Assembly: GCA_031269095.1 (NCBI GenBank) | Contig: JAIRWI010000002.1 | Location: forward strand, 1 to 64,000 | DNA: 64,000 bases | Source: Holosporales bacterium | Lineage (GTDB): Bacteria > Pseudomonadota > Alphaproteobacteria > RUG11792 | Direction: 5' to 3' | Shown: piece by piece, positions 8,547 to 17,437 of the stretch | Numbering within the stretch: position 1 is the stretch's first letter | How the letters are laid out: each line of letters starts with the position of its first letter | Program-made: the position numbers and the translations under genes | The notes under the pieces: generated by a model | What the model was told of the DNA's origin: nothing | The model's database searches: none | Seen by the model: only the letters and a program-made list of their open reading frames with translations

Positions 8547-10217
8547 ATGTCGCTTAAAGTAATGAAGATGTTTGATATAAATCTTTATAGAAAAGAACTC
8601 AAAGAAGTTTATGGAGCTGATACCACCATTATTCCAATGAATTGTTCTTTGTTTGATAACTCTGGACATGAAATTTCCGATGTGGAAATAGTTTCCAGAT
8701 TTTCTGGGTCGAATGGAGTTGCAGTTATTTCTGGGGAAAAAGGTATATTATCTGTCGACGGAAGATATAAAACACAGGCTCTGTTAGAGGTTGATAAAAA
8801 TATCTGGGAAGTTAGAACGTACCCTGAATATACTGTAATTGGAATTCTTAAGGAACTAATGAAAAATGGGGAAATTCTCCTTTTCCCAACGAATTCTCAT
8901 ACATACAAAACTTACCTAAGTATGATTGCTGCAGGTATAAAACTCAAAACTACTGAGATACATCCGGTATTAAAATACCGATCAATAACTTCTTGTGATA
9001 ATGAGTTAGTTAATACGTTATTTGTTGCCGATTCTGAGGAAAATCTTGAAAAAAGACTAGAAATAGTTAGGAAAAACATAACCAAAGAGGAAGCAATCCT
9101 TATAACAGATAAAAACACAGTATCGTGGATTTTTGGGATTAGGAAACAAAAACTAGAAAAAGACTATAGTCCGCTTGCAGATATAGCAGCTATTATAACT
9201 TCAAACAAAGCAGAAGTATTATCTAATAATAATTTAAAAGAATATAAAAATTTAAAAATAAAAACAGATTTTTCTTCAGTATCATCTATTTTTATATTAA
9301 ATAATGACTGTAAATTTATTGATTATAAATACGTTTACGGTGGGATAAAAACTGAATCTGAGATCAACGCGCATAAGAGAGGAGCCTATGAAGCCTCAAC
9401 CTCTTTCATAAAAATGTTAGCATATATTGATCATTTCGTTAGAAATGGCTCAAAAATCACCGAAAGAGAAGCTATTTCTATGTTTTCTAATGAAAAAGCT
9501 ATCAATTTTTCATTTAACCCAATATGCGCTTCTGGAAGGAACACAGCAGTTGTTCACTATAATCCAAAGGGGGATATATATATAGAAAAGGATAAACTCT
9601 TTTTATTCGATGCCGGTTTTCATTTTATCGATAGCTCAACGGATATGACAAGAACGATGTATTTAGGGGAAAATCCACCAGAAATTTTCAAAAAAGTATA
9701 TACATCTGTCTTAAAATCTCTTATTTTTTACTCTTCTTGTAGATTTCCAACAAAAACGAAAGGGCATAATCTTGATGCAATTTGTCGATATTATATGTGG
9801 CAATATGGATTTGATTACGTGTTTGGAACCGGACATGGAGTTGGAAACTATCGAGCAGTTCACGAAAAACCAAATATTTCCAGAAATAGCGATGATGAGA
9901 TTGTGGCAAATATGGTGACAACGGTAGAACCTGGGTATTATACAGAGGAATATGGCATAAGATTAGAAAATATGCTGCTTTCTAGGGTTTCTAAAGAATT
10001 AGCAGACAGAGTAGAATTCCAAACGATAAACTATATTCCATTTTGCTTAAAACTCATTGATACAACGATGTTAAATAAAAATGAAGTTAATTGGTTAAAT
10101 ATATATAATATTGAAATAAAAAATAAAATATTAATATTATTTGAAAATGATAAAATAATTAAAGATTGGGTAATTACCAATACTAAGAATGTGGATTATT
10201 CCATAGAGGTTTTTTGA
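8547..10217 (+). CDS. Aminopeptidase P family (M24, Xaa-Pro) metallopeptidase
   Basis: The 556-residue product has two creatinase-like N-terminal domains (SRFSGSNGVAVISGEKGILSVDGRY) and a C-terminal M24 pita-bread domain. Metal ligands are visible in FLFDAGFHFIDSSTDMTRT, in GTGHGVGNYRAVHE and in the two glutamates of TTVEPGYYTEEYGIRLEN. The family removes N-terminal residues preceding proline. Its three-domain architecture matches the long bacterial/eukaryotic Xaa-Pro aminopeptidases. Methionines 6 and 8 are alternative starts. The last 35 bases overlap the convergent dnaQ gene. Confidence 0.93.
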   Translation: MSLKVMKMFDINLYRKELKEVYGADTTIIPMNCSLFDNSGHEISDVEIVSRFSGSNGVAVISGEKGILSVDGRYKTQALLEVDKNIWEVRTYPEYTVIGILKELMKNGEILLFPTNSHTYKTYLSMIAAGIKLKTTEIHPVLKYRSITSCDNELVNTLFVADSEENLEKRLEIVRKNITKEEAILITDKNTVSWIFGIRKQKLEKDYSPLADIAAIITSNKAEVLSNNNLKEYKNLKIKTDFSSVSSIFILNNDCKFIDYKYVYGGIKTESEINAHKRGAYEASTSFIKMLAYIDHFVRNGSKITEREAISMFSNEKAINFSFNPICASGRNTAVVHYNPKGDIYIEKDKLFLFDAGFHFIDSSTDMTRTMYLGENPPEIFKKVYTSVLKSLIFYSSCRFPTKTKGHNLDAICRYYMWQYGFDYVFGTGHGVGNYRAVHEKPNISRNSDDEIVANMVTTVEPGYYTEEYGIRLENMLLSRVSKELADRVEFQTINYIPFCLKLIDTTMLNKNEVNWLNIYNIEIKNKILILFENDKIIKDWVITNTKNVDYSIEVF

Positions 10218-10872
10218 TTTTTTTTAAAAAAATGTCGTGTAATTCACGTTCTTTTTGACAAAATTCGAAGTTTCTTGCAGGGATAATATTTTGGTAAACG
10301 TAGCTTTCAAAAGCGGTTTCAGCTTCGTTTTCATTTTCTGCTACACTAAAAATATTTCGTTGTGTAACCTCAACTGATATAAGAATATAAACATGAGCCA
10401 AAAGCTCGGCATCGATGAGAGCTCCATGTTTAGTTCTTGAACTTTTATCAATAGAAAATCTATTACAAAGCGCATCTAAAGTGACAGGAGACCCAGGAAA
10501 TTTTTGTTTTGTTACAGCTAGGGTATCAATAATATGGTTCCTGATTGTAGGTTTACCGGCACGATTTAGTTCGTAATTAAGAAATTCCATATCAAATGGG
10601 GCATTATGAATAACAAGTCTATCATTTCCTATAAAATCAAGAAATTCACCTGCAATTCCATCAAATGTTTTATACTTTTTTAAAAAATCATAAGTTAAAC
10701 CAGAAATTTCCATAGCAGCAATTGAAAGTTCTCTTTCTGGATTAACATAAGTATGAAATTTCAAACCAGTTAACTTTTTGTCAAAAATCTCAACACATCC
10801 TATCTCAGTTATCCTATCCCCATCTTTAGTACGAAGCCCAGTTGTTTCCGTATCTAGAACTATTTCTCTCAT
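10183..10872 (-). CDS. dnaQ: DNA polymerase III epsilon subunit (3'-5' proofreading exonuclease)
   Basis: The product is a DEDDh exonuclease: Exo I IVLDTETTGL at the N-terminus, Exo II VIHNAPFDMEFLNYEL near 100, and Exo III with H-G-A-L-x-D-A (TKHGALIDAELLAHVY) near 155. It proofreads for the replicative polymerase. I place the start at 10872 (229 residues) because AAAAGGAGGTT lies the right distance upstream and the protein then begins MREIVLDTETTG; the frame is open to 10917. The C-terminal 40 residues, beyond the exonuclease, would contain the polymerase-binding tail. Confidence 0.95.
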   Translation of the reverse strand: MREIVLDTETTGLRTKDGDRITEIGCVEIFDKKLTGLKFHTYVNPERELSIAAMEISGLTYDFLKKYKTFDGIAGEFLDFIGNDRLVIHNAPFDMEFLNYELNRAGKPTIRNHIIDTLAVTKQKFPGSPVTLDALCNRFSIDKSSRTKHGALIDAELLAHVYILISVEVTQRNIFSVAENENEAETAFESYVYQNIIPARNFEFCQKERELHDIFLKKIKKPLWNNPHS

Positions 10873-11135
10873 GATTTTTCGGAACCTCCTTTTCATACAA
10901 ACTATAGTGTATCTCATAAATTATAGAGCTTTTTGATAAAAGAGTGTTTTTTTTGATTTTGCTAAACTATACACATTGTCTCCTATTAAAGATTGTTCGT
11001 TAAAAATATTAAAATTAAGGAACTAGCATATAGCGTTCTCAGCTCTATTGGATATAATAGTTGGGAAAATACTGTGCTAGGAGTTACTCATCCGTCGCAT
11101 TGTAGATTACTTTTTTTTTTTGGATTCTAGACACA

Positions 11136-11780
11136 ATGTTTGATAAAACTTTTATAAAAAATAAAAAGATGAAGGAGTCCTCCAAAAGGTGGCTTATTAG
11201 GCAGATGAAGGACCCGTACGTTGCTTTGGCCAAGAAAAATGGATATAGATCGAGAGCAGCATTCAAACTCCTTGAAATAAATGACAAATTTAAAATACTT
11301 GAGAAAAATCGTATAGTAATAGATCTTGGCTCAACTCCGGGGGGATGGTCCCAAATTGCCTCATCAAAATGCAAAAAAGTTATAGCAGTAGATTTGCTTC
11401 CTATGGACATGATCTCTAATGTTGATTTTATTATGGGGAATTTCTTGGATGAATCGACAATTGAATACATCAAACATCAGCTAAACGCAACAAAATCAAA
11501 TGTAATCTTAAGTGATATGGCACCATCGACATGTGGAATAAAAAGTGTAGACCATGTACGAATAATGACCCTTATTGAGGAGGTTTTTGAGTTTTCTAAG
11601 GACTTTCTTGAGGAGGGAGGAGATATGGTTGTAAAGGTTTTTCAAGGAGGGACAGAGAATTCCCTCCTCAATGAACTTAAAAAATATTTTAAAAAAATTA
11701 ACCATTTTAAACCAAAATCTAGCAGAAAAGAATCTGTCGAAATGTATTTAGTCGCTAGGGGATTTACTCCTCAAACATAG
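11136..11780 (+). CDS. rlmE: 23S rRNA 2'-O-ribose methyltransferase RlmE (FtsJ/RrmJ)
   Basis: The 214-residue product has the FtsJ fold: YRSRAAFKLLEINDKF with the catalytic lysine, SAM motif VIDLGSTPGGWSQ, catalytic aspartate in LSDMAPSTCG, lysine in MVVKVFQGG and glutamate in SRKESVEMYLVARGF. It methylates U2552 of 23S rRNA in the peptidyl-transferase centre. The start is uncertain: no good Shine-Dalgarno precedes 11136, and methionines 12 and 24 are possible. It overlaps the convergent dusB gene by 17 bases. Confidence 0.95.
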   Translation: MFDKTFIKNKKMKESSKRWLIRQMKDPYVALAKKNGYRSRAAFKLLEINDKFKILEKNRIVIDLGSTPGGWSQIASSKCKKVIAVDLLPMDMISNVDFIMGNFLDESTIEYIKHQLNATKSNVILSDMAPSTCGIKSVDHVRIMTLIEEVFEFSKDFLEEGGDMVVKVFQGGTENSLLNELKKYFKKINHFKPKSSRKESVEMYLVARGFTPQT

Positions 11781-12729
11781 CTCTTAATATGTTATAAATT
11801 TCAGCTTCAGTTGATACTTCAGTGATTAGTTTCCTAAATAGTGAAGCATCAGGAACGCCTTTGCTATAATACATAAGAACCTTTCTGCATATAAAAATAG
11901 CTCTATTTTCTCCGTAAAAATCCATAATATATGATATATGCCTTTTGGCTATTTCAAGTTTATTTAAGGATATTATTTTTTGTGATTTTTCCTGAAAATT
12001 ATCGTGTATTTCTCTAAGAATCCAAGGAGATCCGAGAGATCCTCTACCAATCATAACCCCATCAGCTCCGCTTTCTCTAATACATATATTTGCAGTTTCT
12101 AGATCGATAATATTTCCATTCGCTATAATTGGGATGTTTTTTACGGCGTTTTTGACGTTTCTAATAGCCTTCCAATTGGGTTTTCCCGAATATAGTTCTG
12201 AACGCGTTCTGCCATGAACCGTTATCATGGAAATACCAGAATTTTCTGCTATTTTGGCAATTTCTGGAGCATTTTGGTGCTCTTTATCCCAACCTAATCG
12301 AATTTTTAAACTAACTGGAATTGTTACTGCTCTAACTACTTTCTCAAAAATTTCCTTCGCCAATAATTCATTTTTCATAAGGGCCGAACCGGCTTCACAT
12401 CTGATTATTTTTCTTACAGGACATCCCATATTTATATCTATGAAGTGTGCTCCCAAATTTTGACTAAGTTTAGCCGCTTCTGCCATTATATTTGGATCTG
12501 ATCCAACTATCTGTATGGAAGTATATTTATCTTCAGATCCCTCTATCATTTGGTATGTTCTTGCCACATGCCTTATAACAGCGTTACTAGCAATCATTTC
12601 GCTAAATACTAGAAAATCCCCAAATTCTCTGACAATTTTTCTAAACGGAAGATCGGTCACCCCTGCCATTGGAGCAAGCAAAACATTACTTGGAAGAACT
12701 GTTCCCCCAAAAGTTATTTGATTATTCAT
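11764..12729 (-). CDS. dusB: tRNA-dihydrouridine synthase (DusB type)
   Basis: The 321-residue FMN enzyme begins with the Dus signature VLLAPMAGVTDLPFR and has the catalytic cysteine in FIDINMGCPVRKI near 102, TVHGRTR near 170 and the FMN-phosphate region IANGNI...GADGVMIGRGSLGSPW. It reduces uridine in the tRNA D loop. DusB is the usual single Dus of alphaproteobacteria, often located before the ntrBC genes; none is seen here. Confidence 0.95.
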   Translation of the reverse strand: MNNQITFGGTVLPSNVLLAPMAGVTDLPFRKIVREFGDFLVFSEMIASNAVIRHVARTYQMIEGSEDKYTSIQIVGSDPNIMAEAAKLSQNLGAHFIDINMGCPVRKIIRCEAGSALMKNELLAKEIFEKVVRAVTIPVSLKIRLGWDKEHQNAPEIAKIAENSGISMITVHGRTRSELYSGKPNWKAIRNVKNAVKNIPIIANGNIIDLETANICIRESGADGVMIGRGSLGSPWILREIHDNFQEKSQKIISLNKLEIAKRHISYIMDFYGENRAIFICRKVLMYYSKGVPDASLFRKLITEVSTEAEIYNILRAMFEE

Positions 12730-12854
12730 TTAGCAAAATATTTTTTTATACAACACTACACAGAATGGCATAAACCACAAATCCCGTAACGCCCAAATGT
12801 TTGGTCATTTTTTTATACCCCCATCGAACAACTCTTATAAATTGCAAAACGCAA

Positions 12855-12929
<75 letters not shown>

Positions 12930-12951
12930 ATAACAACCTTTTTCGAATCTG

Positions 12952-12980
12952 AGTCTACTATGTTGCGACTGTAAAATCAA
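12952..12980 (-). promoter_or_regulatory. Sigma70-type promoter of tRNA-Thr
   Basis: Minus strand TTGATT (12975-12980), a 17-base spacer and TAGACT (12952-12957) lie 22 bases before the tRNA 5' end. Confidence 0.5.
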
Positions 12981-12996
12981 TCCCAAGAGGAGGTAT

Positions 12997-13062
12997 ATGT
13001 ATGTTCATATATTTTTGAAACGGATCTTTAGAGTATTATTAATATACTCCATTGGCTTCTAA
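12997..13062 (+). CDS. Possible 21-residue small membrane peptide
   Basis: A short frame, MYVHIFLKRIFRVLLIYSIG plus F, follows a very strong Shine-Dalgarno (AAGAGGAGGT, six bases of linker). It is hydrophobic with basic residues, like a leader or a truncated signal peptide. Nothing else supports it; the Shine-Dalgarno could be chance or a remnant of a lost gene. Confidence 0.22.
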   Translation: MYVHIFLKRIFRVLLIYSIGF

Positions 13063-13366
13063 ATTCTAATAAAATTATATGTATTATACTTATCTATGTT
13101 TTTTTAAATAACTATGTTTATAGCTTTTTTAGTAACTTGTAATAATTTAGTTTGTTTTATTGCTCTTTTTTCTTTATACCATTGTACTGTGTTTTAATAG
13201 AGTTTAGTACATAAAATACATATGCCTTATTAAACAAACAATTTTTTTATACTTATTCTAAAAATATTTTTCTTCAAATAGAAAAATATTGATAACTCTT
13301 ATGCTCCCTAAAAAAACATCTCACATTTGTCGTTTTGTTTGTCTTTGAACTTAGACAACTCTACTG
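13063..13366. other. AT-rich gene-free stretch with one hairpin
   Basis: I see no gene here. The one clear structure is AATATTTTTCT, a 6-base loop TCAAAT and AGAAAAATATT (13263-13290), a perfect 11-bp AT hairpin. It has no flanking gene to terminate on either strand except the doubtful peptide at 12997. Confidence 0.5.
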
Positions 13367-13396
13367 TTTACCTGATTGGGAGAAAATATGTATAAT
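13367..13396 (+). promoter_or_regulatory. Candidate promoter of the tail-specific protease
   Basis: TTTACC (13367-13372), an 18-base spacer and a perfect TATAAT (13391-13396) lie 29 bases before the protease ATG. The -35 is weak, so the call rests mainly on the -10. Confidence 0.4.
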
Positions 13397-13425
13397 ATAC
13401 TTAACACAAAGCGTTCGTTAGTGCA

Positions 13426-14592
13426 ATGAAGGAACGACTCTTTAAGATAATACTTTTGTTACCTACGCTTGTAATGGTTTCATGTAAAAGTGATCATAAG
13501 CATAAAAGCTATTTATCAATCGACTCCATAACAATAAATAATCTGATAAAAGAAGTAATTGAAGAGATTAATAATAATTACGCGGATGAAATAACCAGGG
13601 AAAAGCTCGAAGAAGGGGCGATAAATGGTATGCTAGCATTTTTAGATGAACACTCTTTATATATAAACCAAGAAGAGTTTAGTGCCTTTAATCAATATGC
13701 TCGTGGGACATACCTTGGAATGGGGATAGAAGTAAAGCAAACTAAAGATGGTATAGAAATAGTTTCTATTATCGATGAAAGCCCAGCATTTACCGCCGGA
13801 TTGCGAAATGGAGATATTATAACCCATATAGGCGAAAAGGAAGTGGGAAACATTCCAGTTAGAGATATGTATCTCAAACTCAATTCGGATGCTTCACCTG
13901 AGATGCTCTTATCCGTAACTAGAAATAAAAATGAAAAATTTAATGTTGTGGTTAAAAAACTCGTTATTCAACTTCAAACAGTCAAAGTAAATTATATTCA
14001 AAATATAGCAACTATTAAAGTTACGTATTTTAATGAAGAAAGCGTAAGTTCTTTAAAAAAAATCATAAAAAATATAAATCAAAAGAAAAATATAAATGGA
14101 GTTATTATTGATTTACGTAACAACCCTGGAGGGATTCTTGATCAAGCTATAGGGGTTGCAGATCTATTTTTAGGAGATTCTACGAAGATAGTCGATTTTA
14201 AATCCAGAAATGTTGACGAAACACGCTCTATATATGCTAAAGGAAAAGATATACTAAGTGGAGTGCCGATGGCTATTCTCATAGATAGAAATTCCGCTTC
14301 AGGAGCTGAGCTTGTAGCTGCAGCTCTTGGAGAAAATAAGAGGGCTATAATTTTGGGAGAAAAATCGTACGGCAAAGGATCTCTACAAACAATATTTCCA
14401 ATTCCCGGAAAAGGGGCTATAAAGCTTACTACCGCATTTTTCTACACTCCAAATGGAAACAAAATAAACAATAATGGAATAACCCCAGATATTGCCATAA
14501 ACGATGGTGAAGAAATAATGACGAGGGCAATAGACCTCTTACTTGGCCTTTCCGCTCTTGATGTTCCTTTGGTTCCGTCTTCTAACTCTTAA
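13426..14592 (+). CDS. C-terminal (tail-specific) processing protease, S41 family, lipoprotein
   Basis: The 388-residue product has a lipoprotein signal (LVMVSC, cysteine about 20), a helical N-terminus containing FLDEHSLYI, a PDZ domain at about 90-175 (GTYLGMGIEVKQ, SPAFTAGLRNGDIITHIGEK) and an S41 protease domain. Catalytic serine is in NSASGAELVAAALGENKR near 290 and lysine in GEKSYGKGSLQT near 315; VIDLRNNPGG is also typical. CtpA/Prc proteases trim or degrade envelope proteins at the C-terminus. At 388 residues it is slightly shorter than many CtpA proteins because the C-terminal tail is brief. Its stop overlaps the convergent gene at 14589. Confidence 0.94.
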   Translation: MKERLFKIILLLPTLVMVSCKSDHKHKSYLSIDSITINNLIKEVIEEINNNYADEITREKLEEGAINGMLAFLDEHSLYINQEEFSAFNQYARGTYLGMGIEVKQTKDGIEIVSIIDESPAFTAGLRNGDIITHIGEKEVGNIPVRDMYLKLNSDASPEMLLSVTRNKNEKFNVVVKKLVIQLQTVKVNYIQNIATIKVTYFNEESVSSLKKIIKNINQKKNINGVIIDLRNNPGGILDQAIGVADLFLGDSTKIVDFKSRNVDETRSIYAKGKDILSGVPMAILIDRNSASGAELVAAALGENKRAIILGEKSYGKGSLQTIFPIPGKGAIKLTTAFFYTPNGNKINNNGITPDIAINDGEEIMTRAIDLLLGLSALDVPLVPSSNS

Positions 14593-16025
14593 CTAGAAAC
14601 AACGAGAGCCCTCGTATGCCAAAGCGTGCACGACACTGGTATAATTGGAAATTGAACAGAGGCGAAACAACCTCCTCTATAGTATGAAAATATTTTTTTT
14701 TGTAATTCTTTTTCAGTAGATCTTATTGGAGAGTTGAAAAATATACAAAAATTTAATTGCATTCCCATGGAACTTGCTTCAGCTATAGAGATTTCTTGCA
14801 ATATATTCCCTGGGAAAATGGTGTCATGCCAAATTGTCCCTTCCATAGTATACATTGCTTCATCTCTACTACCTAACATTAACCTTTTTACATGCGGAGG
14901 CATTATTTCGCTTAACTGTTTTTTAATATCTTCTTCGTAAGAGGCTCCATCCTGATATAGGCTTTCTAAATACCCTAGATATTGGGATGCTTTTTCAAGA
15001 GACCCATTTTTCGTAGACCGTATGTTTTTCCCATCAACATCTAGGTAAAATATAGAATTAAACATACAGGTATTACAATTCCCCTCGCTTGTCTGTCCTT
15101 TATCAACAATTCTATATTTCGACATATCTATTGTTTGAAGCATATTGTATACAGTTTTTAAATATGTTTTATATCTATTTTTGGAAATTTCCAATAGAGT
15201 ACCCGTCAAAGAATCATGATCAGCATACTTACTACAAATTTTGGACAAAGTACCTTCAAATAATGAATAGCTAGTTTTTAATTTATCCTGGGAAAGCCTA
15301 ATTTCCGATCTCTGTTGCCTATCTTTCAAAACCTCTTCATCGTGAGAGTCTTCTTTAGAAATTTCACCTGCATCCATATCCTTTACCGTTTCATATGAAA
15401 TCATCTGAGAAAGCAATGGTGTGTTAGTAATAAATTTGGCCAAACTATATCCTACTTCACATTGTTTAAGATTTTTTAGGTATAGATCTTCAAAAGTTGA
15501 AACAGGAGCAAAAGTTGGTTCAATAAAATCCTTAGAAAATCTTTTATTAAGCTGGATTTGTTCAATACTTCTAAACCAAAGGTCATAGTATTTATTTGCT
15601 GTTACTTTTGGCAAAGATATTTCGGTTAATTTATATTTTCCAAGCAATGTATTTTCCATTTCTGATGAAATTAATTTTTCGTATCCCAGATTTCTTTTGT
15701 TTAGAGCAATCCAAAAATTCTCTGAAAGAAGACCTAGCCATTCTATAGCTGGTAAAGTTTTTTCTGTTTTATATTTTTCAAATTCCCCAGATTTTATAAC
15801 ATCTTCCGGCATAGAATATTTTAATTGCGGATCGTTGGCAAAAAGTCCAACTGGGAAAAATTTTTGAAATGGATTGTTATATTTTTTTAATTCTTTGTCT
15901 ACTTCTGCAAAATCTTTTTCAGTTTCGCCGTCTGATGGTACGATAACCAACTCAGTCGTTGCATAACTTTGGGTAAAAAATTGCATAGCAAGCAATATCA
16001 CAACAAGTGTATATTGTTTTTTCAT
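14589..16025 (-). CDS. Unrecognised secreted protein (478 residues)
   Basis: I do not recognise this product. It has a clear Sec signal peptide (MKKQYTLVVILLAMQFFTQS, cleavage after YA), then a mixed charged sequence without repeats. Possible landmarks are the pair of cysteines in EGNCNTCMF near 316-319, and a C-terminal region (EAMYTMEGTIWHDTIFPGN, SVQFPIIPVSCTLWHTRALV) that looks folded instead of low-complexity. It may act in the envelope or outside the cell. Its stop codon overlaps that of the S41 protease gene. Confidence 0.75.
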   Translation of the reverse strand: MKKQYTLVVILLAMQFFTQSYATTELVIVPSDGETEKDFAEVDKELKKYNNPFQKFFPVGLFANDPQLKYSMPEDVIKSGEFEKYKTEKTLPAIEWLGLLSENFWIALNKRNLGYEKLISSEMENTLLGKYKLTEISLPKVTANKYYDLWFRSIEQIQLNKRFSKDFIEPTFAPVSTFEDLYLKNLKQCEVGYSLAKFITNTPLLSQMISYETVKDMDAGEISKEDSHDEEVLKDRQQRSEIRLSQDKLKTSYSLFEGTLSKICSKYADHDSLTGTLLEISKNRYKTYLKTVYNMLQTIDMSKYRIVDKGQTSEGNCNTCMFNSIFYLDVDGKNIRSTKNGSLEKASQYLGYLESLYQDGASYEEDIKKQLSEIMPPHVKRLMLGSRDEAMYTMEGTIWHDTIFPGNILQEISIAEASSMGMQLNFCIFFNSPIRSTEKELQKKIFSYYRGGCFASVQFPIIPVSCTLWHTRALVVSS

Positions 16026-16264
16026 GTTATTCTCAAATACAAAAAAGCCACTATTGATTTAATATTAACATTTTTTTATACAATATTATGTTATATATAA
16101 TAAAAACAAGTATATTAAAAATATAACTTGGCACTTAATGAGATAAATAATAATGAAGTATTGAAAACAGAATAAAATTCAGTATAATTGAAATATATAA
16201 TTATATTAATATCGCAATATTCAATTAATTTTTGTTTTTTGTATATATATATTATAACTAATAA

Positions 16265-16478
16265 TTAGACAATTGGTATGGAGTAATTTCGCTCGATCAT
16301 CCAAATTTTGCCATCTGTTGTTTTTTCTCTATAGCTTATGTCGAACCTCATTGGGCAAATATTTGGATTTAGATTCTTGAGGTCTTCTAAAGTAATCTGG
16401 ACAATCGAACACTCCAGAAAGAAACAGAATAGAGAGAAGAACTGACACTCCAATTAGTATGTATGTCATATAATTCAT
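16265..16478 (-). pseudogene. Small lipoprotein gene broken by a one-base frameshift
   Basis: From the ATG at 16476-16478 the frame encodes MNYMTYILIGVSVLLSILFL then SG, and one base later reads VFDC and soon stops. Removing one G in the GGAGTG at about 16409-16415 restores LSGC, a textbook lipobox, and joins to the second open frame (SIVQITLEDLKNLNPNICP ... DGKIWMIERNYSIPIV), which ends at 16265. The intact product would be a roughly 70-residue lipoprotein. The break could be real decay or a sequencing error. Confidence 0.6.
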
Positions 16479-16551
16479 AGACTCTTAATCCATATTTAAG
16501 ATCATACATCTTATATATTACCTCAAACTGACAATAAGAATAATTTAATTA

Positions 16552-17307
16552 TCAAAAATTGAAAAATTTTATTATAGTTTTAAACAGCTCACCAGAAGAA
16601 GCGGCAATAACGTCAAACTTCCCACTGTCGTGTTTCCGGTATTTAACAAATCCACCTGATTCTTTTATCAAAAGAACACCAGTAGCTATATCCCATAACA
16701 TAACATCTCTAAATACACAAGCATCATATTTCCCCGCAGCAACGTAGGCCATATCCAAGGATACCGCTCCCATTTTTCTAATCATTCCTCCGTTTTTAAC
16801 AAGAATTTCCTCGTCGCTAAGAGTAGTATGCGTCGCTATAACGGCTTCGAAAATATTTTTCCTACCACTTACCCTCATTCTGTTTCTGTCATTAATAAAA
16901 GCTCCTCCTCCAAGTTCTGTCTTGAAACACTCGTTACGAAGTGGGTCGAGGGTTAAGCCCGTAGTTATTTTGAGATTTTCAGAAAGAGCTATACTAATTG
17001 CGAAATATGGTATCCCTCTCATAAAGTTACTGGTTCCATCTATCGGGTCGATTATCCAAGCCACATCCTCATTATCACGGAATTCGACTCCCTTCTCTTC
17101 ACATATAAAAGAAATCTCTGGATATGCCTTCGATAAAATATACATGATACGATCTTCAGCTTTTTGGTCAGCACTGGTCGCAAAATTTCTGGGACCTTTG
17201 CTGGATATTTGTAAATGCTCAAGCTCCCCAAAGTCTCTAATGATAGCTGTCGCTGCTTTTTCAGCTGCCTTTGTCATAACGCGTAAAAATGAAGCTCGCT
17301 CGCCCAT
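16552..17307 (-). CDS. suhB: Inositol-1-monophosphatase family protein (SuhB-like)
   Basis: The 251-residue product has the Li+-sensitive phosphatase motifs: GPRNFATSADQKAE, EEKG near 70, the metal site WIIDPIDGTSNFMRG near 85, and MLWDIATGVLLIKESGG near 205. The N-terminus (RASFLRVMTKAAEKAATAII) aligns with alphaproteobacterial SuhB, supporting the start at 17307. Family members hydrolyse inositol or related sugar phosphates, and SuhB also takes part in rRNA antitermination in enterobacteria. Substrate here is unproven. Confidence 0.93.
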   Translation of the reverse strand: MGERASFLRVMTKAAEKAATAIIRDFGELEHLQISSKGPRNFATSADQKAEDRIMYILSKAYPEISFICEEKGVEFRDNEDVAWIIDPIDGTSNFMRGIPYFAISIALSENLKITTGLTLDPLRNECFKTELGGGAFINDRNRMRVSGRKNIFEAVIATHTTLSDEEILVKNGGMIRKMGAVSLDMAYVAAGKYDACVFRDVMLWDIATGVLLIKESGGFVKYRKHDSGKFDVIAASSGELFKTIIKFFNF

Positions 17308-17437
17308 TATTTTGTATCGATCGTGTAATGTAATTGCTGTATTGTATCGTTTTTTATCTTAGGGTTGTTGTTTTTTTTGCAATACTATATATTTGTCACT
17401 TGTGAGCTAACAAAAAAATATTAGGGATAGTTAGATT

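Noticed and set aside
11040-11120. Possible small RNA: TATAAT at about 11050 and a long T run at about 11108
   Set aside because: No stable stem before the T run and no match to a known RNA such as SRP, 6S or tmRNA; not enough to call a gene.
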